Source of the DNA: Deltaproteobacteria bacterium
GTDB lineage: Bacteria; UBA10199; JACPAL01; GCA-016699445
Assembly (NCBI GenBank): GCA_016699445.1
Contig: CP064976.1
Span: 806,001-870,000, forward strand
DNA length: 64,000 nucleotides
Direction of reading: 5' to 3'
In this document: piece after piece, positions 19,054-27,080 of the stretch
Position numbering within the stretch: the stretch's first letter is position 1
Layout: each line of letters begins with the position of its first letter
Notes under the pieces: model-generated
The model's input: the letters and a program-made list of their open reading frames with translations, nothing else
What the model was told of the DNA's origin: nothing
Database searches by the model: none
Position numbers and translations under genes: made by a program

Positions 19054-19795
19054 CCGGACATGGTGAGCCGGACATGGTGAGCGTAGTCGAACCACGAACC
19101 ATGAACCTCGAAACATCAATTGAGCTCTAAATCATGGATTCGACAAGCTCACCATGTCCGGTTATTTTTTACGAGAAAACTTATCGTAAACCATGTCCGT
19201 TTATTTTTTGCGTGAGAACTTATCGCAAACCATGCCCCTTTATTGTTGTGCAATAATCTAAAGAAAACCATGTGACTTGAAGTGGATGTGGTGGTGAACC
19301 GCACATTGTCAAAAGGACATGGTGAGCGTAGTCGAACCATGAACCTCGAAACACAAAGAGTCGTCACTTGCCTTTAGACAAAGACTTTAAACGTTCCCAA
19401 TCATTCTTGATGAGAGCCTCTTTCTTTTTGCGGCTCCACTTCTTAATTTGTATTTCTCTTTCAATGGCTTCTGGCCATGAAGAAAACTCTTCAGCAAAAT
19501 GAAGTTCAACGGGTCTTTTATCAAAAGTGTATGAACCAGGAATTCCTGATTCATGTCCTGAAAGTCTTTTTTCCGGATCGGCTGTTGTGCCTGTATAGTA
19601 AGAGTTGTCGGAACATTTTAATATATAAAGCCAGGGCATATTTTTTGATCATGGTTCGACAAGCTCACCATGTCCGGATATTTCTGCGTTAATAATTTGG
19701 TAAACCACGACATACGTGGACATGGTGAGCGCAGTCGAACCATGAAACATCAATCGCTCTCACAAATCATGGATTCGACTAGCTCACCATGCCCT
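19054..19795. repeat. Cluster of REP-like inverted repeats around the GIY-YIG gene
   Basis: Six or more copies of a unit related to TTCGACAAGCTCACCATGTC and its complement GACATGGTGAGCGTAGTCGA occur at about 19054-19100 (two in tandem), 19132-19161, 19317-19345, 19650-19680, 19717-19746 and 19769-19795. Orientation alternates, so neighbouring copies can form long hairpins. The stretch 19049-19363 holds no gene other than these repeats, plus a short near-repeat around 19165-19240 (AAACCATGTCC / AAACCATGCCC blocks). Repeats of this type are widespread in diverse bacteria near GIY-YIG proteins. Confidence 0.8.
19364..19639 (-). CDS. GIY-YIG domain putative endonuclease (UPF0213/YhbQ-like)
   Basis: 91 residues. 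The start MPWLYILKCSDNSYYTGTT matches the GIY-YIG core (YIL...YTG), then DPEKRLSGHESG, a conserved Arg, and EAIEREIQIKKWSRKKK ending with a Lys-rich helix. This is the standalone small family often seen in bacteria. It lies wholly inside a REP-like repeat cluster, which suggests it may be linked with spread of these repeats. Cellular substrate unknown. Confidence 0.85.
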   Translation of the reverse strand: MPWLYILKCSDNSYYTGTTADPEKRLSGHESGIPGSYTFDKRPVELHFAEEFSSWPEAIEREIQIKKWSRKKKEALIKNDWERLKSLSKGK

Positions 19796-19841
19796 TTTTT
19801 TAACCGTCATCATTTTCTTTGTTGGAAATGAGAATAAAGAT

Positions 19842-20654
19842 TTAAGCCTTCAGATGAAAATAGATTTCCGACAGACCTTCTGGTGTGCCTACATCAAAAA
19901 TTTTACCTGAATTTAAAATTCCCAAAGCGGGTGTTTTTTGCGCCACAGAGTTAATCGCATCGGTCAGCTGGATCTCTCCCTTAGCGCCTTTTTTCTGTTC
20001 GTTAATATATTTAAAAATTTCTGCAGGAAGAAGATAGCGTCCTAAAAGTGAGAGATCACTGGGAGCTTCTTCAATAGTGGGTTTTTCTACAGCACCATGA
20101 ATGACAAAATCTCCTTGAGGATTGATGACTGACTTTACGATTCCATAAGAAGATAGTTTTTCTTTCGGCACCTTCTCCAACAAAACACCCCAAGCCATTT
20201 TCTGCTGACACTCTTCCACCAACTGCTTAGCACCTGTATGCGAAGGCAAAATCAAAACGTCCGGCAACATCACCAAAAAAGGTTCTCCTTCCACAGCATC
20301 TTCAGCACACAATATCGAATGACCTAGTCCTAAAGCTTCTTCCTGATAAACCACGGTGATACGTGCGAGAGATTCTATGCGCTTTAGGTCTTCAATTTCT
20401 TTCTCTTTCCCCTTCCCTTCCAAAAACCGGTTCAGGTAACGATCCGGCCTGAAAAAATCAGCAATGGGAATTTTGTGAGGATTGCAAACCAGAATAATTT
20501 CTTCGATGCCTGCCTCGACAGCTTCTTCAACCACGTATTGAATTGCGGGTTTATTGCCAATCGGCAGTAACTCTTTGGGAATCACCTTGGTAATAGGTAA
20601 AAATCGAGTACCGTAGCCAGCGGCAGGAATTACAGCTTTGCGAATTTTAGTCAT
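19842..20654 (-). CDS. galU: UTP-glucose-1-phosphate uridylyltransferase (GalU)
   Basis: About 270 residues, starting at ATG 20654 (MTKIRKAVIPAAG) rather than the upstream ATG at 20690, which would read through a terminator hairpin. Motifs: IPAAGYGTRFLPITKVIPKE, LPIGNKPAIQYVVEEA, EEIILVCNPHK, YQEEALGLGHSILCAE, LLPDVLIL-type Asp site, GAVEKP and GRYLLPAEIF. It makes UDP-glucose for surface glycans. The putative ribosome-binding GAGG lies in the 3' arm of the hairpin immediately before the start. Confidence 0.93.
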   Translation of the reverse strand: MTKIRKAVIPAAGYGTRFLPITKVIPKELLPIGNKPAIQYVVEEAVEAGIEEIILVCNPHKIPIADFFRPDRYLNRFLEGKGKEKEIEDLKRIESLARITVVYQEEALGLGHSILCAEDAVEGEPFLVMLPDVLILPSHTGAKQLVEECQQKMAWGVLLEKVPKEKLSSYGIVKSVINPQGDFVIHGAVEKPTIEEAPSDLSLLGRYLLPAEIFKYINEQKKGAKGEIQLTDAINSVAQKTPALGILNSGKIFDVGTPEGLSEIYFHLKA

Positions 20655-20660
20655 AAAAAA

Positions 20661-20680
20661 CCTCACAGTTGTCTGTGAGG
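20661..20680 (-). terminator. Rho-independent-type hairpin overlapping the galU ribosome-binding site
   Basis: The sequence CCTCACAG-loop-CTGTGAGG is an 8-bp stem with a 4-base loop and a T run on both sides (six A's before and five T's after on the plus strand). On the minus strand it lies after the Gly-rich secreted protein gene, whose stop is at 20711, and ends six bases before the galU ATG. It can terminate the upstream transcript or, in read-through RNA, hide the GAGG of galU. Confidence 0.8.
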
Positions 20681-20710
20681 TTTTTCTCATTGCACCTATC
20701 TTTGGTCAAT

Positions 20711-23530
20711 TTACATTTTGCCTATGTTTTTTTTGAAAAACTTTTTTCCAAACCCGATCTTGAAGAATCCAAAACCAATCAAGATCACGAGGAATGGGAT
20801 TAAGGATTCGAGCGGTTTGCCGGAAGAGGTTTTAGCCATCTCACAACTAAAGAGACTAGCACCACCCTCAGCATAAGCGGTTTCCAGAGGACTAATATCA
20901 GGATTGAGACAAACATCACCGACACCATCGAAATTATCATCGGTCTGGTCAGGATTGTACACAAGTGGACAATTATCCACGCCGTCATTCGGACGGTAAG
21001 TACACACACTTTCAGCCGGACGTGGCGTGACTACGAGATTACACACACCATCTCGATCAGGATCTGGATTACTTTCATCTCCGGATGTAGGCAATAAGGT
21101 CACTTCATAGCGACACACAGGGCCACCCACTCGTTTACGAGCCACCAATCTATAGATTCTAGGAGCTGATACCTGCTCGGTTCGAGTCAGACGTTTCACA
21201 CCATTGGTGGCTGTTTGAGCAGTAAAATCAAGATTTTCAGGAGTGACCGTATCGATAGTCGCTGTTGTCCCCACAAATAATTGAGTGACTGTAGCATCTG
21301 TACCGACATTGTACGTCACTTGATACGATCCACCTGACAAGACAGGGGGGTCGATCCTACAAAGAGGAGGGGTCTCGACGCCATTGTCATTACCTGCAGG
21401 ATCTAAAGTGATCATACACACATGAACTGCAGGAGAAGCACCCGCTCCCGTCACCGTCATTGTATAGCTCACTCGCTGAGTAATGACCGGTGTTGTAATA
21501 TCACCACCCGTTGTTGAAGGCCCGAACGTATTATTACTGCTATCATATCCAGGACCTTCCAATCGAATAGATCCTGCATTAGCAGCCGTCCAGTGAACGG
21601 CATAACTTCCATTAGCATTGCGTGTCGTGAGACGTTCAGGAAACTCGCACACAGGAGCTGGAGCTAGTACCACAGGCTCAATAGCCGCTGTACAAGCTGT
21701 CACGCCTGTTGCTGGTCTTAATGTAAGACTATACTCACGTCGTGCTGTGATATCACTTTGAGCCACATCTAAAAATGTTTGAGCATCTGTTAAGCTAACA
21801 GGTGATGAATTCATCGTCAGCTGAACACCTGACGTATTGGCCCGTGTCCATGAGAGACGATATCCTGTCGCCGTGCGTGTCACATCAAGATGACAATCCA
21901 ATTCACCTATGGATCCACCAGCACCGCCAGTACCATTTCCACCCGTACCACCGGTGTTATTACCACCAGTTCCAGCCATCCCATTGATCAAAGGATTTCT
22001 AAATGCTTCCGCACAAGTATTAAAGCCAGAAGCAGAAGCTTCGATAGCATAATTCATAACACCTACTGTAGGAGTGACATCCCAAGTACAAACACCATCC
22101 ACCGGAGTCACAGAAGCAGGCATACCTGGCATTCTATCTTGACGTGTAGTGCAAGAAATCATGGTCCCAGCAGAAGCTCCCGTCACGTTGACAGAAAGAC
22201 GATATCTTCCACCACTAAGAGATGTGATGGGCCCGCGTGTACAGCTCAAAGAAGGCGTTGAACCACCGGTGCCGCCGGTAGCATTGGGGCCACTACCTCC
22301 CGTACCATTATTTCCTCCACTTCCGGAGTCACCACCAGAACCAGCACCCATACGAGGGTCTAAACAAAAAGGACCTTCTTTTCTTGTAGGAGAAACTAAA
22401 ACCTGGCCTTGGCCATTATTATCACAGGTCAAAGCATAGCATGTTCTCACATCAGGATTCACAACTTGAGAAGTCCCACAGCCTTCTGGCTTGATACATA
22501 CATTAGCTGTTTCGCCCTTTACAGATGAGTCGACACTTGTGACTCGACCATTTGTTCTGAAAGCTAGAACCCATCCATCACCTAAAGTATTTACTTTCGC
22601 ACCAAGCTTACAGGTCAATCCGGTCGCCCCCCCTGTTCCAGCACCACCCATGCCTCCACTACCACCAGCGCCACTCATACCACCAGTACCCGGCATAGGG
22701 TTAGCTGGTTGATCGGTAATAATAATATTATAAATATAGGCTAATCGGTTAGGTTGTGCGGCACTGGGTCTGGTCACTCCTGTCGGAGCCACCGTACCTG
22801 TATCCCCTGTCAAAAGAACATTTCGTGGCACTGCATCATAACCGCCCATAACGTTCGGAACTGATTTACAAATAACTTTCGTAAAATCTGTGCCGGGCTT
22901 TACTCTTATCGTCACATCCCTGATTTCCATTAAAGCACCTTCGACAACTTTAATGGGGCAATCATCATCCCCTGAATAATTCGATACATCCACCACGATT
23001 AAATTAGGATTAGGACGACCAGTTGTAGGATCATTTGTACAATATTGAGCTTCATAATTTCTAAATGGAGATACACATGTAGGAGGTGTTGAATCATTAG
23101 ATACACAGCGTCTTGTATTAATAGAATCACACTGCCTGAGCTGTGTACCAAAAGCATTATAAGAAGGTTTAACTCCAAAGGTAATTCCACTCGATGATCC
23201 CGCAATGAAATTTGTCGGCCTACTTAACCCTGCCCCTGTTGATATGTCATAGGGACTTAACACTATTCCGTAGGAACAACCTTCGCGAAAAAGCGTATCT
23301 GCAGCTACATTGGGAGGATAAGGAGTGTGAGGTAATGTAACAAAACGCGGATCAGGAGTGAAGTAGCGTGAAATAGCTGTCGAAAGACCATTCACTCCAT
23401 TTGAAAATATATCGCAATAAGAGCCTGTATTTCTACCACTAACAACCCTATCATTCCCCCAATCAGCAAAAGCATTCAGATGAAGAGAAAGCATCAAAAT
23501 AAGCGCGAATGTAAAATAGACCTTTTTCAT
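20711..23530 (-). CDS. Secreted Gly-rich, TSP3-repeat surface protein with C-terminal membrane anchor (paralogue 1)
   Basis: About 939 residues from ATG 23530 (MKKVYFTFALILMLSLHLNAFA signal peptide in two parts: MKKVYF, then FALILMLSLHLNAFA). The N-terminal domain (residues 25-270) has many cysteines (YGIVLSPYDIS, RCVSNDSTPPTC). Next come several short Gly/Thr linkers of the GTGG and GGSGG kind separating repeated Ig-like beta domains. TSP3 calcium-binding repeats follow near residues 850-895 (DPDRDGVCN, PNDGVDNCPLVYNPDQ, DDNFDGVGDVC). It ends with hydrophobic IPFLVILIGFGFFKIGFGKK. The N-terminal part is almost identical at DNA level to the next gene. It follows paralogue 2 by about 36 bases and probably shares its promoter. 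Function unknown. Confidence 0.8.
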   Translation of the reverse strand: MKKVYFTFALILMLSLHLNAFADWGNDRVVSGRNTGSYCDIFSNGVNGLSTAISRYFTPDPRFVTLPHTPYPPNVAADTLFREGCSYGIVLSPYDISTGAGLSRPTNFIAGSSSGITFGVKPSYNAFGTQLRQCDSINTRRCVSNDSTPPTCVSPFRNYEAQYCTNDPTTGRPNPNLIVVDVSNYSGDDDCPIKVVEGALMEIRDVTIRVKPGTDFTKVICKSVPNVMGGYDAVPRNVLLTGDTGTVAPTGVTRPSAAQPNRLAYIYNIIITDQPANPMPGTGGMSGAGGSGGMGGAGTGGATGLTCKLGAKVNTLGDGWVLAFRTNGRVTSVDSSVKGETANVCIKPEGCGTSQVVNPDVRTCYALTCDNNGQGQVLVSPTRKEGPFCLDPRMGAGSGGDSGSGGNNGTGGSGPNATGGTGGSTPSLSCTRGPITSLSGGRYRLSVNVTGASAGTMISCTTRQDRMPGMPASVTPVDGVCTWDVTPTVGVMNYAIEASASGFNTCAEAFRNPLINGMAGTGGNNTGGTGGNGTGGAGGSIGELDCHLDVTRTATGYRLSWTRANTSGVQLTMNSSPVSLTDAQTFLDVAQSDITARREYSLTLRPATGVTACTAAIEPVVLAPAPVCEFPERLTTRNANGSYAVHWTAANAGSIRLEGPGYDSSNNTFGPSTTGGDITTPVITQRVSYTMTVTGAGASPAVHVCMITLDPAGNDNGVETPPLCRIDPPVLSGGSYQVTYNVGTDATVTQLFVGTTATIDTVTPENLDFTAQTATNGVKRLTRTEQVSAPRIYRLVARKRVGGPVCRYEVTLLPTSGDESNPDPDRDGVCNLVVTPRPAESVCTYRPNDGVDNCPLVYNPDQTDDNFDGVGDVCLNPDISPLETAYAEGGASLFSCEMAKTSSGKPLESLIPFLVILIGFGFFKIGFGKKFFKKNIGKM
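22647..23289. repeat. 643-bp direct repeat, copy 1 (within paralogue 1)
   Basis: This segment matches 25176-25818 base for base wherever I compared them, at a constant offset of 2529 bases. It encodes the shared cysteine-containing N-terminal domain plus the start of the Gly-rich linker. The flanks diverge at once on both sides (TTCGCGAA then AAAGCG here, CACCAC in the other copy). Confidence 0.9.
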
Positions 23531-23566
23531 AATTGTTCCCTTGTGACTATTTATCGTCATCTCTGC

Positions 23567-26029
23567 CTAACTTGTTGCTACTTTCTTTTTTAAAACTCTC
23601 AAAACCAAAATCGAAGCCGCTATCCAGACCAAAGGCAGTTGATCTTCCAAAGTCACTGTTGACGCAGTGCTCAAGTTACACGAGCACCCACCATCTCCAG
23701 CCGCTGGTTGTTGAGGAAAATTGAAAACACCCGCATCAGCACTTGTCTCACAAGCATCCCCCAAATAATCCCCATCAGCATTGGCCTGGTCGGGATTAGG
23801 AATGTCGCTACAATTATCAATAGCTTGATTGATTCCAAAATAGTGACACACAGTGGGATCGGGAGCTGGGTCTGTGAGTCGAATATTACAAATATGATCT
23901 CCATCGGGATCAGGAGTTGTCGCACTAGCGACTGAATGACGCGCCATCACCAATGTTGTCACACTACATGACTGACCATTGGCGCCTGTGGCCAAGAGTG
24001 TATAGGTGACAAATCCACTCAAAGGATTACGCACCGAAATCGCTGTAGACTGCGTCCCGCTTGTACTGAGAGTGCCTGAATCTCCATCTTTTTTGAAAGT
24101 CACAGCGGTGGCATTGGGAGTCGTCCACGTAAAGTCAGCTCCTGTCGCTGTATCTATACGATTCAACAAACATTCAGGAGCAGGACCCACACCACCTGGA
24201 GCGGTGATAGATGAGATATACAAACTTTTTCTCAATGTATTTAATATTCCACGAGCTGTGATTGTATAAAGACCTTCTTGAGTCACCACACGTGTACTCG
24301 TTTCGGCAATGGCTTCCTCAGGTAAACCAGGACCCGACAATGTCCGCGTATTGGCATTGTGAACTGTCCAATTTAAAACAAATCCAGGACCCGCCGTATT
24401 ACGGGAATAATCAAAATCAACCGTAGGATCTACCGAGGCAGGAGGTGTATACGTATTAGAAAAAATATAATCCCGACCATCCTCACCACGCACCGTTAAG
24501 ACATATCGTGTGGGGACAATCGGAGAATCATCAGCGCTTCCCGTACCGGCACTCTCATTGATCTGATGAGAGCCATCAAAATGCCCACCACTCAAGTAGG
24601 CACGTCCATTGCGAGCCGTCCAATCCAGCGTAACATTGGTCCCGGATCTAAAAGTAAAAGACCCACTCGGAGCCATGGTGCTCGAAGCAGAAGACGTGAC
24701 ACTATAATCAATCTGACACGACACACCGTCATCACGCTGAGCCATAAAACAATAACGCCCTTCGCCACTTGTATAAGGCGTCATTAAAGTGACGCTTCCG
24801 TGCAAAGTATTCATCATGTTCATGTCACGTCGATATGAAAGAGATGCTGAAACATCCTGACGAGTACTACTTCCACAAGCACCTGTAAAAACCTGAATGC
24901 GGTTACTGGCATTGGCATTATACATAGCCCCCATGGCTTCATTAGGAGAAATAGGGAGAAAACTAGCGGCAACACTCAATGTACGATTATCACTAGCCAA
25001 AGAAATATCATCACAGGTCAAAAGATCATCATAACTTGTAGTCGATCCACCTGTTCCCATACCGCCAGTACCAGCCATTCCACCAGAACCACCAGCTCCA
25101 CTCATGCCTCCGGTACCCATGCCGCCAGTGCCGGCCATACCACCACTGCCACTAGCTCCACTCATACCGCCCGTTCCCATGCCTCCACTACCACCAGCGC
25201 CACTCATACCACCAGTACCCGGCATAGGGTTAGCTGGTTGATCGGTAATAATAATATTATAAATATAGGCTAATCGGTTAGGTTGTGCGGCACTGGGTCT
25301 GGTCACTCCTGTCGGAGCCACCGTACCTGTATCCCCTGTCAAAAGAACATTTCGTGGCACTGCATCATAACCGCCCATAACGTTCGGAACTGATTTACAA
25401 ATAACTTTCGTAAAATCTGTGCCGGGCTTTACTCTTATCGTCACATCCCTGATTTCCATTAAAGCACCTTCGACAACTTTAATGGGGCAATCATCATCCC
25501 CTGAATAATTCGATACATCCACCACGATTAAATTAGGATTAGGACGACCAGTTGTAGGATCATTTGTACAATATTGAGCTTCATAATTTCTAAATGGAGA
25601 TACACATGTAGGAGGTGTTGAATCATTAGATACACAGCGTCTTGTATTAATAGAATCACACTGCCTGAGCTGTGTACCAAAAGCATTATAAGAAGGTTTA
25701 ACTCCAAAGGTAATTCCACTCGATGATCCCGCAATGAAATTTGTCGGCCTACTTAACCCTGCCCCTGTTGATATGTCATAGGGACTTAACACTATTCCGT
25801 AGGAACAACCTTCGCGAACACCACTTCTCAATCCATCAGAAAGATACCGTGAGATAGCTGTTGAAAGTCCATGAGTTCCATTGGCAAAAACATCACAATA
25901 AGAGCCTCGAGTTATTCCAGCACCAACTGATTGAGTATCATAAAAATCATTTCCCCAATCGGCGAAGAGTATCCTACTAGAAAATGCCAAGATAAAAATG
26001 ATGAGTGATTTAAGAACTATTTTTTTCAT
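23567..26029 (-). CDS. Secreted Gly-rich, TSP3-repeat surface protein with C-terminal membrane anchor (paralogue 2)
   Basis: 820 residues. Signal peptide MKKIVLKSLIIFILAFSSR then ILFADWGN. The N-terminal domain is shared with paralogue 1. A longer Gly-rich tract of GTGGMSGAGGSGGM-type units (residues about 275-330) follows, then Ig-like segments each with a W-T-A/W-T-x-N motif (DWTARNG, LNWTVHNANT). TSP3 repeats (DPDGDHICN, IDNCSDIPNPDQ, DADGDYLGDAC-like) come near residue 730, then Cys-rich CSCNLS and a hydrophobic tail with basic end LKKKVATS. The tail could be a transmembrane anchor. A sigma-28-like promoter precedes it. Role unknown; surface adhesion is a guess. Confidence 0.8.
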   Translation of the reverse strand: MKKIVLKSLIIFILAFSSRILFADWGNDFYDTQSVGAGITRGSYCDVFANGTHGLSTAISRYLSDGLRSGVREGCSYGIVLSPYDISTGAGLSRPTNFIAGSSSGITFGVKPSYNAFGTQLRQCDSINTRRCVSNDSTPPTCVSPFRNYEAQYCTNDPTTGRPNPNLIVVDVSNYSGDDDCPIKVVEGALMEIRDVTIRVKPGTDFTKVICKSVPNVMGGYDAVPRNVLLTGDTGTVAPTGVTRPSAAQPNRLAYIYNIIITDQPANPMPGTGGMSGAGGSGGMGTGGMSGASGSGGMAGTGGMGTGGMSGAGGSGGMAGTGGMGTGGSTTSYDDLLTCDDISLASDNRTLSVAASFLPISPNEAMGAMYNANASNRIQVFTGACGSSTRQDVSASLSYRRDMNMMNTLHGSVTLMTPYTSGEGRYCFMAQRDDGVSCQIDYSVTSSASSTMAPSGSFTFRSGTNVTLDWTARNGRAYLSGGHFDGSHQINESAGTGSADDSPIVPTRYVLTVRGEDGRDYIFSNTYTPPASVDPTVDFDYSRNTAGPGFVLNWTVHNANTRTLSGPGLPEEAIAETSTRVVTQEGLYTITARGILNTLRKSLYISSITAPGGVGPAPECLLNRIDTATGADFTWTTPNATAVTFKKDGDSGTLSTSGTQSTAISVRNPLSGFVTYTLLATGANGQSCSVTTLVMARHSVASATTPDPDGDHICNIRLTDPAPDPTVCHYFGINQAIDNCSDIPNPDQANADGDYLGDACETSADAGVFNFPQQPAAGDGGCSCNLSTASTVTLEDQLPLVWIAASILVLRVLKKKVATS
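25176..25818. repeat. 643-bp direct repeat, copy 2 (within paralogue 2)
   Basis: Partner of 22647-23289 at a constant 2529-base offset and with no difference seen. Such identity between paralogues whose other parts have diverged indicates a recent duplication or gene conversion limited to this domain. Confidence 0.9.
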
Positions 26030-26061
26030 AATTTCCCCTTAAAAATAATCATGACAAACGG

Positions 26062-26088
26062 TTATCGGCCTATTCCTAAAAAAGTTGT
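26062..26088 (-). promoter_or_regulatory. Sigma-28 (FliA)-like promoter of the Gly-rich surface protein pair
   Basis: On the minus strand ACAACTTT, 11 bases, then GCCGATAA. The -10 matches the E. coli FliA consensus GCCGATAA in all eight bases and the 11-base spacer is the FliA value; the -35 half matches TAAAGTTT only partly. The start codon of paralogue 2 lies about 30 bases further on, preceded by AAGGGG. Confidence 0.65.
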
Positions 26089-26148
26089 CAGATTTTTTAC
26101 TTATCGGTGAAAAAAAAAGGGGGGAAAGGTAGAAATTAAGGTCGTTAC

Positions 26149-26246
26149 TTAAAAATCCCCCTCACTCCCCCTTTCATAAAGGGGGAGGAATATTACACAA
26201 TGCCGCCCCTCCCTTTATGAAAGGGAGGTCGGGAGGGATTCTTAAA
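26149..26246. repeat. MITE-like palindromic element, left of BrnTA
   Basis: About 95 bases with terminal AAAATCCC and GGGATTCT ends and two internal hairpins (CCCCCTTTCATAAAGGGGG and CTCCCTTTATGAAAGGGAG). A closely related element lies at 26870-26962. The two enclose the BrnTA module. The remaining gap 26030-26148 holds the promoter and nothing else I can see. Confidence 0.7.
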
Positions 26247-26305
26247 ATATATTCTTGAAATATATTCTTGAAATATTTTAAACATATGCCTAGAATATTC
26301 AACAT

Positions 26306-26629
26306 ATGTCGATTCAGTTTTCCGGCTTTGACTGGGATGAGGGGAACAATACAAAGAACGTACAAAAACACGGCATTACTTGTGTAGAGGCTGAAGTCGT
26401 ACTCCAAACATCATCTCTCATCTATATTGATACACATCACTCGACAGATCTAGAAAAGCGTTATGTTGCGTTTGGAGAAGTTGAGAATAAAAAATTATTC
26501 ATCTCTTTTACAATTAGAAATGAAAAGGCACGGGTCATCAGCGCCCGTCCCATGAGTCGCAAAGAAAGGAAATGGTATGAAGAACAAAAAAAAGCCCCTA
26601 AAACCAATGATGAACAAGCCAATTTCTAA
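26306..26629 (+). CDS. brnT: BrnT-family toxin
   Basis: 107 residues of the BrnT (DUF497) ribonuclease-toxin family: FDWDEGNNTKNVQKHGI at the start (the family D-x-x-K-x-x-x-N-x-x-KHG pattern), a central Glu/Asp block, RYVAFGEVENKKLFISFT and the C-terminal ARPMSRKERKWYEEQ with catalytic Arg residues. It overlaps the antitoxin gene that follows. Module bounded by two MITE-like repeats. Confidence 0.85.
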   Translation: MSIQFSGFDWDEGNNTKNVQKHGITCVEAEVVLQTSSLIYIDTHHSTDLEKRYVAFGEVENKKLFISFTIRNEKARVISARPMSRKERKWYEEQKKAPKTNDEQANF

Positions 26630-26873
26630 TGAGGCTGAAAACGCGATCGCCTCGTTTTGGGATCATCATGATGCTACGGAGGCGTTAGATTTAGCGCCAC
26701 AAAACCGAGTAGAGGCAATTTATACGCCTCCAGTTCAATCAATCTCTCTTAGACTCCCAGTCCCTCTCTTAAACCAAATCAAAAGAGTCGCCGGCAGCAT
26801 GGACATCGCCTATCAGGCCCTGATCAAGGTTTGGTTGTCTGAAAAGGCAAAGGAGTTAAAGGTTGCTACTTGA
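26577..26873 (+). CDS. brnA: BrnA/CopG-like antitoxin
   Basis: Up to 98 residues; ATG 26577 has a good upstream AAGGAA, though ATG 26607 or 26610 (MNKPISNEAENA) is also possible. The C-terminal half, SISLRLPVPLLNQIKRVAGS then IAYQALIKVWLSEK, is a ribbon-helix-helix DNA-binding domain of the CopG type. The N-terminal part (FWDHHDATEALD) is the toxin-binding region seen in RHH antitoxins paired with BrnT. It probably represses its own promoter. Confidence 0.8.
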   Translation: MKNKKKPLKPMMNKPISNEAENAIASFWDHHDATEALDLAPQNRVEAIYTPPVQSISLRLPVPLLNQIKRVAGSMDIAYQALIKVWLSEKAKELKVAT

Positions 26874-26962
26874 AAATCCCCCTTTCATAAAGGGGGAAGT
26901 TTTATCTGACAAAACGCATCGCCTCCCTTTGTAAAAGCGAGGCTGGGAGGGATTTTCAAACC
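26870..26962. repeat. MITE-like palindromic element, right of BrnTA
   Basis: Ends GAAAATCCC and GGGATTTTC are inverted copies. Internal hairpins CCCCTTTCATAAAGGGG and GCCTCCCTTTGTAAAAGCGAGGC correspond to those of the left element. It begins at the last codons of the antitoxin. The gap 26963-27013 holds nothing recognisable. Confidence 0.7.
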
Positions 26963-27013
26963 CTGCGTCATTTCACACAGTTGCATAAATAGTCAGTTTC
27001 ACAAAAATATTAC

Positions 27014-27041
27014 GCAACAAATTCACCACTCCCGCCGATAA
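27014..27041 (+). promoter_or_regulatory. Sigma-28-like promoter before the beta-barrel/TSP3 gene
   Basis: GCAACAAA, 12 bases, then GCCGATAA, an exact FliA-type -10. The expected start site leaves a leader of about 32 bases with GGGAGG before ATG 27081. The -35 half is weak (only CAAC shared with the other promoters). Confidence 0.55.
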
Positions 27042-27080
27042 CAACCAAGACGTTATAAAAACAATTTACCGGGAGGATTT

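Noticed and set aside
25040..25230. Short regularly spaced repeats that could suggest a CRISPR array
   Set aside because: They are codon-level repeats of a Gly/Ser/Met-rich tract (GTGGMSGAGG type) inside an intact reading frame, with no constant-length spacers.
26094..26108. A second CCGATAA-type site upstream of the Gly-rich pair (minus strand, about 26101-26108)
   Set aside because: No AAC-type -35 is found at a suitable distance, and the site at 26062 is better and closer.
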